Origin: Streptomyces caeruleatus
GTDB lineage: Bacteria > Actinomycetota > Actinomycetes > Streptomycetales > Streptomycetaceae
Direction of reading: 5' to 3'
Assembly: GCF_001514235.1 (NCBI RefSeq)
Contig: NZ_KQ948931.1
Coordinates: 1 to 64,000 of the forward strand
Length of the DNA: 64,000 bases
Part shown: positions 50,500-58,857 of the stretch, piece after piece
Layout: the number at the start of each line of letters is the position of its first letter
How positions within the stretch are numbered: position 1 is the first letter of the stretch
The notes under the pieces: generated by a model
The model's input: the letters and a program-made list of their open reading frames with translations, nothing else
Databases searched by the model: none
Told to the model about the DNA's origin: nothing
Translations under genes and position numbers: made by a program

Positions 50500-50579
50500 G
50501 CCCTGCTCCTCGCGCGCCCTGCTCCTCGCGCGCCCTGCTCCTCGCGCGCCCTGCTCCTCGCGCGCCCTGCTCCTCGGCC
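50500..50579. repeat. 16-bp tandem repeat, five copies
   Basis: GCCCTGCTCCTCGCGC starts at 50500, 50516, 50532, 50548 and 50564 (the last copy slightly altered), ending 3 bp before the stop codon of the minus-strand ABC permease. Confidence 0.9.
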
Positions 50580-50582
50580 GCC

Positions 50583-51302
50583 CTACTCCTCACCGGCCAG
50601 CGTCAGCGACCGCAGCTTCTGTCCCGCGTACCAGGTCGCGAGGACCGTGACCACGGCCAGCAGCACGGTCGCCGTGGGCAGGGTGACGTCCGACGTCACC
50701 AGGTCCCCGCCCGCGACCTTCTGCGCCACCGCCAGCGCCCACTGCTGGACGCTCAATGTGCGCGCACCGGACACCAGGGAGCCGAACAGGGCCTCCCAGA
50801 CGAGCGCGTAGACGAGGCCGAAGACCACCGCGTGCCGGGACACCGTGCCGAGCAGCAGGAAGATCGCGGCGTAGGCGATGGAGGCGACGAGCGCCGCCAC
50901 CGTGTAGGCGACGGCGATCTGCTGGCCGTTGCCGTTGAGGATGAAGCCCGCGATGAAGGTCGGCAGCGCCGAGAACACCATTGTCACGGCAATCGCGACG
51001 ATCAGCTTGGTGAAGATGATCGTCGGCCGCTTCACCGGCTTGGACAGCAGGTACACCACCGAGCCGTCGTCGATCTCCGGCCCGATCGCGCCGGTGCCGG
51101 CGATGACGCCGATGATCGGCACCATGGTGGCCAGCGCCAGCCCGCCGAGCAGGTCGGACGCGGTCTGGTCGTCGGCTCCGGCAAGAGCGCGCACCACGAC
51201 GGAGATGCCGATGAGCAGCAGCGGCAACGCGCCGAGGATGAGGGCCCGGCGGCGGCCGAGCAGGGCTCGATAGGTGAGCCGGGCGACTGTGGGGTCGTAC
51301 AT
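50583..51302 (-). CDS. ABC-2 type transporter permease
   Basis: The 239-residue protein has about six membrane segments and begins M-Y-D-P-T-V-A-R-L-T-Y-R-A-L-L-G-R-R-R, with I-G-P-E-I-D-D-G-S-V-V-Y-L-L-S-K-P-V after the second helix, a typical ABC-2 permease sequence. It is the last of four minus-strand genes, 10 bp after the preceding ATPase gene, and has a GGAGG ribosome site. It should pair with that ATPase to export an unknown compound. Confidence 0.88.
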   Translation of the reverse strand: MYDPTVARLTYRALLGRRRALILGALPLLLIGISVVVRALAGADDQTASDLLGGLALATMVPIIGVIAGTGAIGPEIDDGSVVYLLSKPVKRPTIIFTKLIVAIAVTMVFSALPTFIAGFILNGNGQQIAVAYTVAALVASIAYAAIFLLLGTVSRHAVVFGLVYALVWEALFGSLVSGARTLSVQQWALAVAQKVAGGDLVTSDVTLPTATVLLAVVTVLATWYAGQKLRSLTLAGEE

Positions 51303-51312
51303 CTTCGGCCTC

Positions 51313-52224
51313 CTACGCCGCGACGAGATACGAGAAGACGGACTCGAGGGACTCGTCCGACGGCGAGACCGTGAGCAGGCGGATGCCGTGGTCGCGCGCC
51401 ACCCTGGGCAGCAGGGTGGTGAAGCGGCCGAAGTCGACGGCCTGGATGTGCAGCGCGCCCTCCGCCAGATCGACCTCGATGCCGGACGTCGACGGGTCGG
51501 CGATCAGTGCGGCCGCGAGGGTGCGGTCGTCGCTGGAGCGCACCAGGTAGCGGTGCGGGCGGTCGGTCATCAGGCGGCGGATCTTGCGGAAGTCGCCGCT
51601 CGCGGCGTGCCGTCCGGCGACCACGACCTCGATGTGCCAGGCGAGTTGCTCGACCTCTTCGAGGATGTGGGAGGAGAACAACACCGTGCGCCCCTCGTCG
51701 CCCATCCGTCGCAGCAGGTCCATGAGCTGCATGCGCTGGCGCGGGTCCATGCCGTTGAAGGGCTCGTCGAGCAGGAGCAGGGAAGGGTTGTGCACGAGGG
51801 CGCTCGCCATCTTCACGCGCTGCCGCATGCCCTTGGAGTACGTCTGGATCTTGCGATCCTGCGCGTACTCCATCTCGACCGTAGCCAGGGCCTTTTGGGC
51901 CGCCTTGGCGCCCAGGCCGTGCAACTCGGCGTTGGCGACGACGAATTCGCGTCCGGTGAGGAAGTCGTACATCGCCTCGCGCTCGGGGACGATGCCGATG
52001 TGCTTGTAGATCGACTCGTTGCGCCACACCTGCTGGCCGTCGAGGGTGACGGTGCCGGTGGAGGGGGCCAGGAAGCCGCCCATCATGTTGATGAGGGTGG
52101 ACTTTCCGGCGCCGTTGGGGCCGAGGAGGCCGGTGACGCCGGGGCCGATCGTCATGGTGATGTCGTTGACGGCGACCACGTTGCCGAACCAGCGGGAGAC
52201 ATGGTCGATCTGGAGCGTGGTCAC
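51313..52224 (-). CDS. ABC transporter ATP-binding protein
   Basis: The 303-residue protein has Walker A G-P-N-G-A-G-K-S-T (about 37-45), the signature as Y-S-K-G-M-R-Q-R-V, Walker B L-L-L-L-D-E-P-F-N-G-M-D and the switch His in F-S-S-H-I-L. It is a CcmA/NatA-like exporter subunit with a C-terminal extension of about 80 residues. The GTG start overlaps the upstream permease stop (GTGA). Confidence 0.93.
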   Translation of the reverse strand: MTTLQIDHVSRWFGNVVAVNDITMTIGPGVTGLLGPNGAGKSTLINMMGGFLAPSTGTVTLDGQQVWRNESIYKHIGIVPEREAMYDFLTGREFVVANAELHGLGAKAAQKALATVEMEYAQDRKIQTYSKGMRQRVKMASALVHNPSLLLLDEPFNGMDPRQRMQLMDLLRRMGDEGRTVLFSSHILEEVEQLAWHIEVVVAGRHAASGDFRKIRRLMTDRPHRYLVRSSDDRTLAAALIADPSTSGIEVDLAEGALHIQAVDFGRFTTLLPRVARDHGIRLLTVSPSDESLESVFSYLVAA

Positions 52225-53129
52225 AGTCCCACCTTCTTGTAGCGGCGGATCAGAAGGCCGTAGCTGGCGGCGATCAGGCCCAGCGTGAGGAGCACATAGA
52301 CCGCGCCTTCCGCGTTGGTCGGGCCGACTCCGCCGGGGAAGGCGGAGGTGGCTCCCAGGAAGGCGGACTGCACGCCGTCGATCAGCGTGACCGGCGAGAA
52401 CAGGCCGATCCAGGCGATGGCGCCCGTGCTGTCCTGCACCTCGGCGATGGCCTGGAGCGTGGACACGGCGCCGTAGGAGATGGTCAGTACGGCGATCACG
52501 GCCGCGATGCCGAAGCCGCGGCGCGGGGTGACCGATGCGATGACCAGGCCGATGCCGGCGAAGAGCAGCGAGAGCAGTGCCACGGAGACGAGTCCCTGCG
52601 CGAATCCCTTGGTCTGGTCGGCGAAGTCGAGCTTGGCCAGCAGCGCGCCGACGTAGAGCACCAGCAGCGGGGCCGCGGTGAGGACGAACAGCGCCGAGGC
52701 CAGCGCCGCGAACTTCGCCCGGACGTAGTCGGCGGTCTCGATCGGCCGCGAGAAGTACAGCGGTACGGTCTTGAAGCGCAGGTCGCGGGAGACGGACTGG
52801 GGTGCCTGCGAGGCGATGTAGAGGCTGATCACGGCCTGCATGACGATCGCGTAGCGCGTGTAGTCGAGGGGCAGGTCGTTGGCCTTGGTGGCGACCGCGA
52901 CGGCGACCATGATGGCCGCGGGCACGCACATCACCACGAACAGCAGCATCGGCAGCACCTTGGACTTCACCGACCGGCCGAGGCCGTAGGCGCCGCGCAG
53001 GGACTGCGAGTAGAGGGACCGCGTGGCGTAGGAGCGGCCGAGGCGGGGGCCGTCGTAGCTGCGGTAGCCGATGTTGTGGATGCGGGTCTGGTCACCCGGC
53101 TGTGCGGCTACGGGGTGCTCAACTGCCAT
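52221..53129 (-). CDS. ABC-2 type transporter permease with cytosolic N-terminus
   Basis: The 302-residue protein starts with a soluble 55-residue segment (I-H-N-I-G-Y-R-S-Y-D-G-P-R-L-G-R) and then about six membrane helices, with R-D-L-R-F-K-T-V-P-L-Y-F-S-R-P-I between the second and third. The N-terminal segment is characteristic of a group of actinobacterial ABC-2 permeases. It overlaps the upstream ATPase by 11 bp and the downstream one by 4 bp. Confidence 0.9.
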   Translation of the reverse strand: MAVEHPVAAQPGDQTRIHNIGYRSYDGPRLGRSYATRSLYSQSLRGAYGLGRSVKSKVLPMLLFVVMCVPAAIMVAVAVATKANDLPLDYTRYAIVMQAVISLYIASQAPQSVSRDLRFKTVPLYFSRPIETADYVRAKFAALASALFVLTAAPLLVLYVGALLAKLDFADQTKGFAQGLVSVALLSLLFAGIGLVIASVTPRRGFGIAAVIAVLTISYGAVSTLQAIAEVQDSTGAIAWIGLFSPVTLIDGVQSAFLGATSAFPGGVGPTNAEGAVYVLLTLGLIAASYGLLIRRYKKVGL

Positions 53130-54114
53130 GACCGACCGCCTCCTTCCGCTGTGCTCCGGTGCTCTGCTCGCCGCCCTGCTCGCTGTCGGTGAAGACCTCC
53201 GAGATGTGGTGCCGGCGCTGTTCCATGCGGACCAGGCCGAGACCGAGGTCGGCGACGACGTCGCGCACCAGGTCGTACGTCTCGTCGCCCTGCGCGGTGA
53301 GCAGCAGGATGTGACCGGCGCCGGGAAGGCCGCCGCTGCCGTCGAGGACGTCCACCCCGCGCGCGTGGAGCGCGTCGCGCACCGCGCGGGTGCCGTCCGG
53401 GTGGTCGTCGCTGTCGGTGACCTCGATGGCGAGGGTCGTCGTGGTCTGCGTGAAGTCGGTGGTGGAGCTGGAGCGCAGCAGCTTGCCGCCGTCGACGACG
53501 ACCACGTGGTCGCAGGTGCGCTCCAGTTCTCCCAGCAGATGGGAGGTGACCAGGACCGAGATGCCGAAGTCGGTGTGGATGCGGCGGATGAGGCCGAGCA
53601 TCTCGTCGCGGCCGACCGGGTCGAGGCCGTTGGTCGGCTCGTCCAGGAAGACCAGCTGCGGGTCGTGCACCAGAGCCTGCGCCAGCTTCACGCGCTGCTT
53701 CATGCCGGTCGAGTAGCCGCCGATGGGGCGGTAGCGCTCCTCGTACAGACCGACGTGGCGCAGCGTGTCGGCGGTGCGCTCGCGCGCGGCGGTGGGCGGC
53801 AGGCCGGACATGCGTGCCATGTGCACGACGAACTCGGTGGCCGAGACGTCGGGCGGCAGACAGTCGTGCTCCGGCATGTACCCGACGCGCTCGCGGATGG
53901 CTGCGCCGTGGGTGGCGACATCGAGTCCGAGCACTTCGGCTCGGCCCTCGGTGGCGGGGGACAGACCCAGCAGGATCTTGATCAGTGTGGACTTGCCGGC
54001 TCCATTGGCTCCGACGAGTCCGGTCACACCGGGCCCGACGTCCACGGAGAGCCGGTCAAGCGCGGTCACCCTCGGGAACCGCTTGCTCAGGCTTTCGGTC
54101 GCGATCACAGTCAC
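53119..54114 (-). CDS. ABC transporter ATP-binding protein, first gene of the exporter operon
   Basis: The 331-residue protein has Walker A G-A-N-G-A-G-K-S-T (about 36-44), signature Y-S-T-G-M-K-Q-R-V, Walker B L-V-F-L-D-E-P-T-N-G-L-D and switch His T-S-H-L-L. A Thr/Asp-rich domain follows (about 225-331). The operon has two ATPases and two permeases, so it may encode two half-systems or one hetero-tetramer. The GTG start is chosen without a strong ribosome site. A 15-bp palindrome lies 54 bp upstream. Confidence 0.92.
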   Translation of the reverse strand: MTVIATESLSKRFPRVTALDRLSVDVGPGVTGLVGANGAGKSTLIKILLGLSPATEGRAEVLGLDVATHGAAIRERVGYMPEHDCLPPDVSATEFVVHMARMSGLPPTAARERTADTLRHVGLYEERYRPIGGYSTGMKQRVKLAQALVHDPQLVFLDEPTNGLDPVGRDEMLGLIRRIHTDFGISVLVTSHLLGELERTCDHVVVVDGGKLLRSSSTTDFTQTTTTLAIEVTDSDDHPDGTRAVRDALHARGVDVLDGSGGLPGAGHILLLTAQGDETYDLVRDVVADLGLGLVRMEQRRHHISEVFTDSEQGGEQSTGAQRKEAVGHGS

Positions 54115-54167
54115 GCTTCGAAGGTAGTGACGTGGACCACGCCGGTCGTCACCCCTCAGAGCTGTAT

Positions 54168-54182
54168 TGGAGTCAGACTCCA
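54168..54182. promoter_or_regulatory. 15-bp perfect palindrome in a divergent promoter
   Basis: TGGAGTCAGACTCCA lies between the ABC operon (start 54114) and the M24 peptidase operon (start 54387) and looks like the operator of a dimeric repressor. Nearby AGGGGTCACCCCT (about 54198-54210) is a second palindrome. Confidence 0.5.
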
Positions 54183-54386
54183 GGACTACGGGGCCCTAGG
54201 GGTCACCCCTGAGTCCAACAACACGCCCCTGGTTTTCCACATCGAGAGGGGTTTGGCGGGGCCGTCAGCGGAGTTTTCCACAGCGCTCGGCAGCCCTATT
54301 GACGCAGCCTCTAACAACTGTCACATTCGCCACTGTCAAGTTACGAGCACGTACCGCAGTCGGCGTGGACAAGGTGGGGCGGTGGC

Positions 54387-55238
54387 ATGACTACGGCGGT
54401 GACAGGCGAACTCTCCGTGGACTCGGCGGAATTGCGCGGGTTCAGGCAGGTCCAGCAGCTGGCCTACGCATGCGCGGAGGCCGTCGCGGCGCGGCTGGAG
54501 CCCGGCATCACCGAGCGGGAGGCAGCGCGGATGCAGCGCGAATGGCTGCGCGAGCGCGGCGTACGCGACTGGTTCCATCTGCCCTTCGCCTGGTTCGGCG
54601 ACCGCACGGCGTTCGTGAACTTCCGGATCCCGCTGCAGTTCTTCCCCACGAACCGCCGCCTTGAGCCCGGAATGCCGTTCATCCTGGACATGGCCCCGGT
54701 CTACGACGGCTACACGGCCGACATCGGCTACTCCGGCTCGCTCGGCATCAACCCCGTGCAGGACAAGCTGATGGCCGACCTGGAGGCACACCGGGAGCTG
54801 ATCCTGCGCGAGGTGCGCGAGCGGCGGCCACTGCGCGAGATCTACGAGGACGTCGACCGGCTCATGGTCCGCCAGGGCTACGCCAACCGGCACCGCGCCT
54901 ATCCCTTCGGCGTGATCGCCCACAAGATCGACCGCGTCAAGGAGCGCCGCTGGTCACCGCATGTCTTCGGGTTCGGCACCCAGTCCCTGAAGGGCCTGGC
55001 GAGCGACGCGCTGCACGGCCACCGCGACGGCTGGTCCCCGCTGTGGTCGCCGTACCGCTTCTCCGACCATCCCCCGCGGCCGGGCCTGTGGGCGGTCGAA
55101 CCGCACCTCGGATTCCGGGGGACGGGCGCGAAGTTCGAGGAGATCCTCGTCGTCACCGACTCCAGGGACCCCGAGCAGAGCGCCTTCTGGCTGGACGACG
55201 ATCTGCCGCACGTGCGGCGCTGGGCGGAGGAGAAGTGA
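54387..55238 (+). CDS. M24-family metallopeptidase (Xaa-Pro peptidase-like)
   Basis: The 283-residue protein has a single pita-bread domain. Metal ligands: Asp in F-I-L-D-M-A-P-V, Asp in T-A-D-I-G-Y-S-G, His in V-I-A-H-K-I, Glu in A-V-E-P-H-L-G and Glu in F-E-E-I-L-V-V-T. It lacks the N-terminal creatinase domain of aminopeptidase P. The substrate is unknown. The stop overlaps the next gene (GTGA), making it the first gene of a three-gene operon with a hydrolase-SDR fusion and a MerR regulator. Confidence 0.88.
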   Translation: MTTAVTGELSVDSAELRGFRQVQQLAYACAEAVAARLEPGITEREAARMQREWLRERGVRDWFHLPFAWFGDRTAFVNFRIPLQFFPTNRRLEPGMPFILDMAPVYDGYTADIGYSGSLGINPVQDKLMADLEAHRELILREVRERRPLREIYEDVDRLMVRQGYANRHRAYPFGVIAHKIDRVKERRWSPHVFGFGTQSLKGLASDALHGHRDGWSPLWSPYRFSDHPPRPGLWAVEPHLGFRGTGAKFEEILVVTDSRDPEQSAFWLDDDLPHVRRWAEEK

Positions 55239-57004
55239 CGGTGCCGGTGACTCTTGAAGGCGCGCGTGAGCGCCGGGTGCGGGCCGGCGGGGTCGAGCTG
55301 TGCGTCGCCGAGCTGGGCGATCCCGGGCAGCCGACGGTGATCCTGGTGCACGGCTATCCAGACAGCAAGGAGGTCTGGTCCGAGGTCGCGCCGCGGCTGG
55401 CCGACCGCTTCCATGTCGTGCTGTACGACGTCCGAGGGCATGGCCGGTCGACGGCGCCGAAGCCGCTGCGCGGCGGGTTCACGCTGGAGAAGCTGACAGA
55501 CGACTTCCTGGCCGTCGCGGACGCCGTCAGCCCGGACCGGCCCGTGCATCTGGTGGGGCACGACTGGGGCTCGGTGCAGGCCTGGGAGTTCGCCACGATC
55601 AAGCGCACCGAGGGCCGGATCGCGTCCTTCACGTCGATGTCCGGGCCGTCCCTGGACCACTTCGGCCACTGGATCAACAGCCGCCTCAAGCGACCCACCC
55701 CGCGCCGTGTCGGTCAGCTCCTCGGGCAGGGCGCCAAGTCCTGGTACGTGTATCTGCTGCACACGCCCGTGCTGCCCGAGCTGGCCTGGCGCGGCCCCCT
55801 CGGCAAGACCTGGCCGCGCATCCTGGAGCGCGTGGAGAAGGTCCCCGGCGACGGCTACCCGACCCCGTCCCTGCCGACGGACGCGGCGCACGGGGCGTGG
55901 CTGTACCGGGACAACGTACGAACCCGGCTGCGCCGCCCCCGCCCGGACGCGTACGCCCACGCGCCCGTGCAGCTCATCACGCCCCTCGGGGACGCCTTCC
56001 TCTCGGAGCGGCTCTACGACGAGCTGGAGTTGTGGGTTCCGCAGTTGATCCGGCGCACACTGCCGGCGAAGCACTGGATCCCGCGCTCCCGGCCCGCCCA
56101 ACTGGCCTCCTGGATCACCGAGTTCGTGACCTCCGTGGAGGGCGGCCGACCGGAGAGCGTGACGGCGACCGGGAAGTACGCCGACCGTTTCGGCGGACAG
56201 CTCGTGCTGGTCACGGGCGCGGGCAGCGGTATCGGGCGGGCGACGGCGTACGCGTTCGCCGAGGCCGGCGCGCGCGTGGTGGCCGTCGACCGGGACGCCG
56301 AGGCCGCGATCCGCACCGCCGAGATGTCCCGTCTGATCGGCGCGCCCGAGGCCTGGGCGGAGACCGTCGACGTATCCGACGAGCAGGCCATGGAGAAGCT
56401 CGCCGCGAAGGTCGCCACCGAGTACGGCGTGGTGGACGTCCTGGTGAACAACGCGGGAATCGGGCTGTCGGGCTCCTTCTTCGACACGACCCCCGAGGAC
56501 TGGAAGAAGGTCCTCGACGTCAATCTGTGGGGCGTCATCCACGGCTGCAGGCTCTTCGGCAAGCAGATGGCCGAGCGCGGACAGGGCGGCCACATCGTCA
56601 ACACCGCGTCGGCGGCGGCGTATCAGCCCTCCAGGGCACTGCCCGCCTACAGCACCTCCAAGGCGGCCGTGCTGATGCTGAGCGAGTGCCTGCGCGCGGA
56701 GTTGGCGGGACAGGGGATCGGTGTCACCGCGATATGCCCGGGCCTGGTCAACACCAACATCACGTCGACCGCGCACTTCGCCGGGGTCGACGCCGAGGAG
56801 GAGAAACGGCGCCAGAAGAAGTCCGCCCGGCTGTACGGGTTGCGCAACTACCCGCCGGAGAAGGTCGCCGACGCGATCCTGCGGGCGGTGGTGCGCGGTG
56901 AGGCCGTGGTTCCGGTGACGCCGGAGGCGCGGGGCGCGTATCTGATGTCGAGGTTCACACCGAGGGCGCTGCGCAGGATCGCGCGGCTGGAGCCACCCCT
57001 GTGA
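55235..57004 (+). CDS. Alpha/beta-hydrolase and short-chain dehydrogenase fusion (EphD-like)
   Basis: The 589-residue protein joins an epoxide-hydrolase-type domain (1-300; V-H-G-Y-P-D-S-K-E-V-W and nucleophile Asp in V-G-H-D-W-G-S) to an SDR (about 318-560; V-T-G-A-G-S-G-I-G-R, N-N-A-G-I-G, catalytic Y-S-T-S-K). Mycobacterial EphD has the same architecture and acts on mycolate-type lipids; Streptomyces lacks mycolates, so the substrate must differ. It is coupled to both neighbours by GTGA overlaps. The fusion suggests hydrolysis of an epoxide followed by oxidation of the diol. Confidence 0.9.
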   Translation: MTVPVTLEGARERRVRAGGVELCVAELGDPGQPTVILVHGYPDSKEVWSEVAPRLADRFHVVLYDVRGHGRSTAPKPLRGGFTLEKLTDDFLAVADAVSPDRPVHLVGHDWGSVQAWEFATIKRTEGRIASFTSMSGPSLDHFGHWINSRLKRPTPRRVGQLLGQGAKSWYVYLLHTPVLPELAWRGPLGKTWPRILERVEKVPGDGYPTPSLPTDAAHGAWLYRDNVRTRLRRPRPDAYAHAPVQLITPLGDAFLSERLYDELELWVPQLIRRTLPAKHWIPRSRPAQLASWITEFVTSVEGGRPESVTATGKYADRFGGQLVLVTGAGSGIGRATAYAFAEAGARVVAVDRDAEAAIRTAEMSRLIGAPEAWAETVDVSDEQAMEKLAAKVATEYGVVDVLVNNAGIGLSGSFFDTTPEDWKKVLDVNLWGVIHGCRLFGKQMAERGQGGHIVNTASAAAYQPSRALPAYSTSKAAVLMLSECLRAELAGQGIGVTAICPGLVNTNITSTAHFAGVDAEEEKRRQKKSARLYGLRNYPPEKVADAILRAVVRGEAVVPVTPEARGAYLMSRFTPRALRRIARLEPPL

Positions 57005-57996
57005 GCGAGGACGGCCGCCAGGCCGAACAGCGCGGCGGGGGCGGCGACATGGCCGACGGGCCGCCCCCGCCCGCCTACCGGATCGAGGACCTCGCCCACC
57101 TCAGCGGCGCCACCGTCCGCACCATCCGCGCCTACCAGGACCGGGGCCTGCTCCCCCGCCCCGAGCGCCGGGGCCGCGCCAACCTCTACTCCGACGCCCA
57201 TCTCGTCCGTCTGCGCCAGATCGCCGACCTCCTCGACCGCGGCTACACCCTGGCCTCCATCAAGGAGCTCCTGGAGGCCTGGGACGCCGGTCGGGGCCTC
57301 GGCGGGGTACTCGGGCTCGTCGCCGAGGTCGACGGGCCCTGGACCGACGAGGAGGCGGTACGGATCTCGCGCGCCGAGCTGGACCGACGCTTCGGCGGCA
57401 GCCCCGACGACGCGGCGGTGGCCGAGGCCGTGGAGCTCGGCGTACTTGAGCCGGTCCTCGACGACGAGGACACCTTCGTCGTGCCGAGTCCCCAAGAGCT
57501 GGCCGTGGCCGTCGAGTTGCACGCGGCCGGGGTCCCGCTGTCCGCGATCTCGGCTCATCTACGGGAGTTGAGGGGTCAGGTCGAGCACATCGCCGCCCGT
57601 TTCCTGGAGTTCACCACCGAGCACGTCTTCGCCCGCTATCTCGACGGAACGCATCGCCCGACAGACGCGGAAGCGGCCGAGGCGGCCTCCCTGGTACGAC
57701 GGCTGCGCCCACTCGCCCAGCACACCGTGGACGCCGAACTGGCCCGCGCGATGCGCACATTGGCGGTACGCCACCTACGGCAGCAATTGGGGACTCCCGA
57801 GGCGCCGGATCTTCGAAACCGAACGAGAACCGTGCTCGTTCCCGAAGGGACAATGCGGGCCGTGGAGAGCCTGGTTGGTCACCAGCAGGCGGCGACGTTC
57901 GTCACTCTGGCGGCTGAACGGGAAGTACGCGCCCGCACCTTGGACCGGCTTGCCTCAAATCACAGTTCATCGGTTGATCTTGACGAAACCCCTTGA
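57001..57996 (+). CDS. MerR-family transcriptional regulator
   Basis: The 331-residue protein has a MerR DNA-binding domain (about 27-95; Y-R-I-E-D-L-A-H-L-S-G-A-T-V-R-T-I-R-A-Y and R-G-R-A-N-L-Y-S-D-A-H-L-V-R-L) followed by a long C-terminal region, mainly helical, with no cysteine metal site. It probably responds to an organic ligand and controls its own operon, whose GTG start overlaps the SDR-fusion stop. The C-terminal effector domain is not one I recognise. Confidence 0.9.
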   Translation: MSEDGRQAEQRGGGGDMADGPPPPAYRIEDLAHLSGATVRTIRAYQDRGLLPRPERRGRANLYSDAHLVRLRQIADLLDRGYTLASIKELLEAWDAGRGLGGVLGLVAEVDGPWTDEEAVRISRAELDRRFGGSPDDAAVAEAVELGVLEPVLDDEDTFVVPSPQELAVAVELHAAGVPLSAISAHLRELRGQVEHIAARFLEFTTEHVFARYLDGTHRPTDAEAAEAASLVRRLRPLAQHTVDAELARAMRTLAVRHLRQQLGTPEAPDLRNRTRTVLVPEGTMRAVESLVGHQQAATFVTLAAEREVRARTLDRLASNHSSSVDLDETP

Positions 57997-58008
57997 ATCA
58001 ACGGCTTG

Positions 58009-58062
58009 TTGTCCACAGAATCGCCAATTCCCCTGTGGATAACCTTACTCGGTTGTGGATCA
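58009..58062. promoter_or_regulatory. Cluster of three DnaA-type boxes
   Basis: TTGTCCACA (58009-58017), TGTGGATAA (58034-58042) and TGTGGATCA (58054-58062) lie in a 54-bp stretch between the MerR gene and tpt1. The middle one is a perfect box; the others have one mismatch. Confidence 0.6.
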
Positions 58063-58118
58063 AACGTCCGGAGCGAAATCGTTCGCGTGATTCCTGCCTC
58101 TCCCGGCAGGCTGGTGGC

Positions 58119-58667
58119 ATGGACGAAAGACGCACCGTGAAGGTGTCGAAGTACCTCTCGAAACACCTTCGCCATCAGCCCGAGCGCATCGGGCTCACTC
58201 TCGACGAGGGCGGCTGGGTCGAGATCGACGCACTGATCGCCGCCGCGACCGCGCACGGATTCCGGTTCACGCGGGAAGAGCTGGACCATGTGGTGGCCGC
58301 CAACGACAAGCAGCGCTTCGCGATCGAGGGCTCCCGGATCCGTGCCAGTCAGGGCCACAGCATCGACGTCGATCTCGGACTGGCCCCCGCGACGCCGCCG
58401 CCGTACCTCTACCACGGCACTGTGGCCCGCAACCTGGACGCGATTCGCAGCGCCGGCCTCAAACCCATGAACAGGCACGATGTGCACCTCTCCGCCGACC
58501 GCGAGACCGCGACGCGGGTCGGCGCCCGGCGCGGCCGCCCCTTGGTGCTCTCCGTGGACACAGGCGCCATGCACCGCGACGGCCATGTCTTCCACGTCAG
58601 CGCGAACGGGGTGTGGCTGACGAAGGCCGTGCCACCGGAGTACCTGCGCTTTCCGGAGTCGCACTGA
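58119..58667 (+). CDS. kptA: RNA 2'-phosphotransferase (Tpt1/KptA)
   Basis: The 182-residue protein shows the Tpt1 pattern: V-S-K-Y-L-S-K-H-L-R-H-Q-P (catalytic Arg-His region), D-E-G-G-W-V-E-I-D-A-L, Y-L-Y-H-G-T, V-H-L-S and R-G-R-P-L-V-L-S-V-D. It transfers an RNA 2'-phosphate to NAD+, giving ADP-ribose-1,2-cyclic phosphate. Bacteria lack the fungal tRNA splicing that makes the substrate, so the bacterial role is unsettled. The ATG at 58119 is preceded by GGTGG. It is monocistronic. Confidence 0.92.
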   Translation: MDERRTVKVSKYLSKHLRHQPERIGLTLDEGGWVEIDALIAAATAHGFRFTREELDHVVAANDKQRFAIEGSRIRASQGHSIDVDLGLAPATPPPYLYHGTVARNLDAIRSAGLKPMNRHDVHLSADRETATRVGARRGRPLVLSVDTGAMHRDGHVFHVSANGVWLTKAVPPEYLRFPESH

Positions 58668-58816
58668 TCCTTCCCTCGGGTTGCACTGGTCTTCCCGCGA
58701 GCCTCACTGATCTTCCTCGGGTCCACCGCAGCCCTGGCCCCGCTCCCCCTCCCCCTCGGCCCCGCTCCCGTTCCCCCTCGGCCTCGCTCCGTGGCGGGGC
58801 AGCAGCGCGCGGTGAC

Positions 58817-58832
58817 TGTTTCACGTGAAACA
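58817..58832. promoter_or_regulatory. parS: parS centromere site (ParB-binding)
   Basis: TGTTTCACGTGAAACA is a perfect 16-bp palindrome and contains the canonical GTTTCACGTGAAAC. It lies 25 bp before the start of an LLM gene. In Streptomyces such sites cluster near oriC and nucleate ParB complexes for chromosome segregation. Confidence 0.93.
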
Positions 58833-58857
58833 CGTTCGGCCGCATAGGCTCGGCCAT

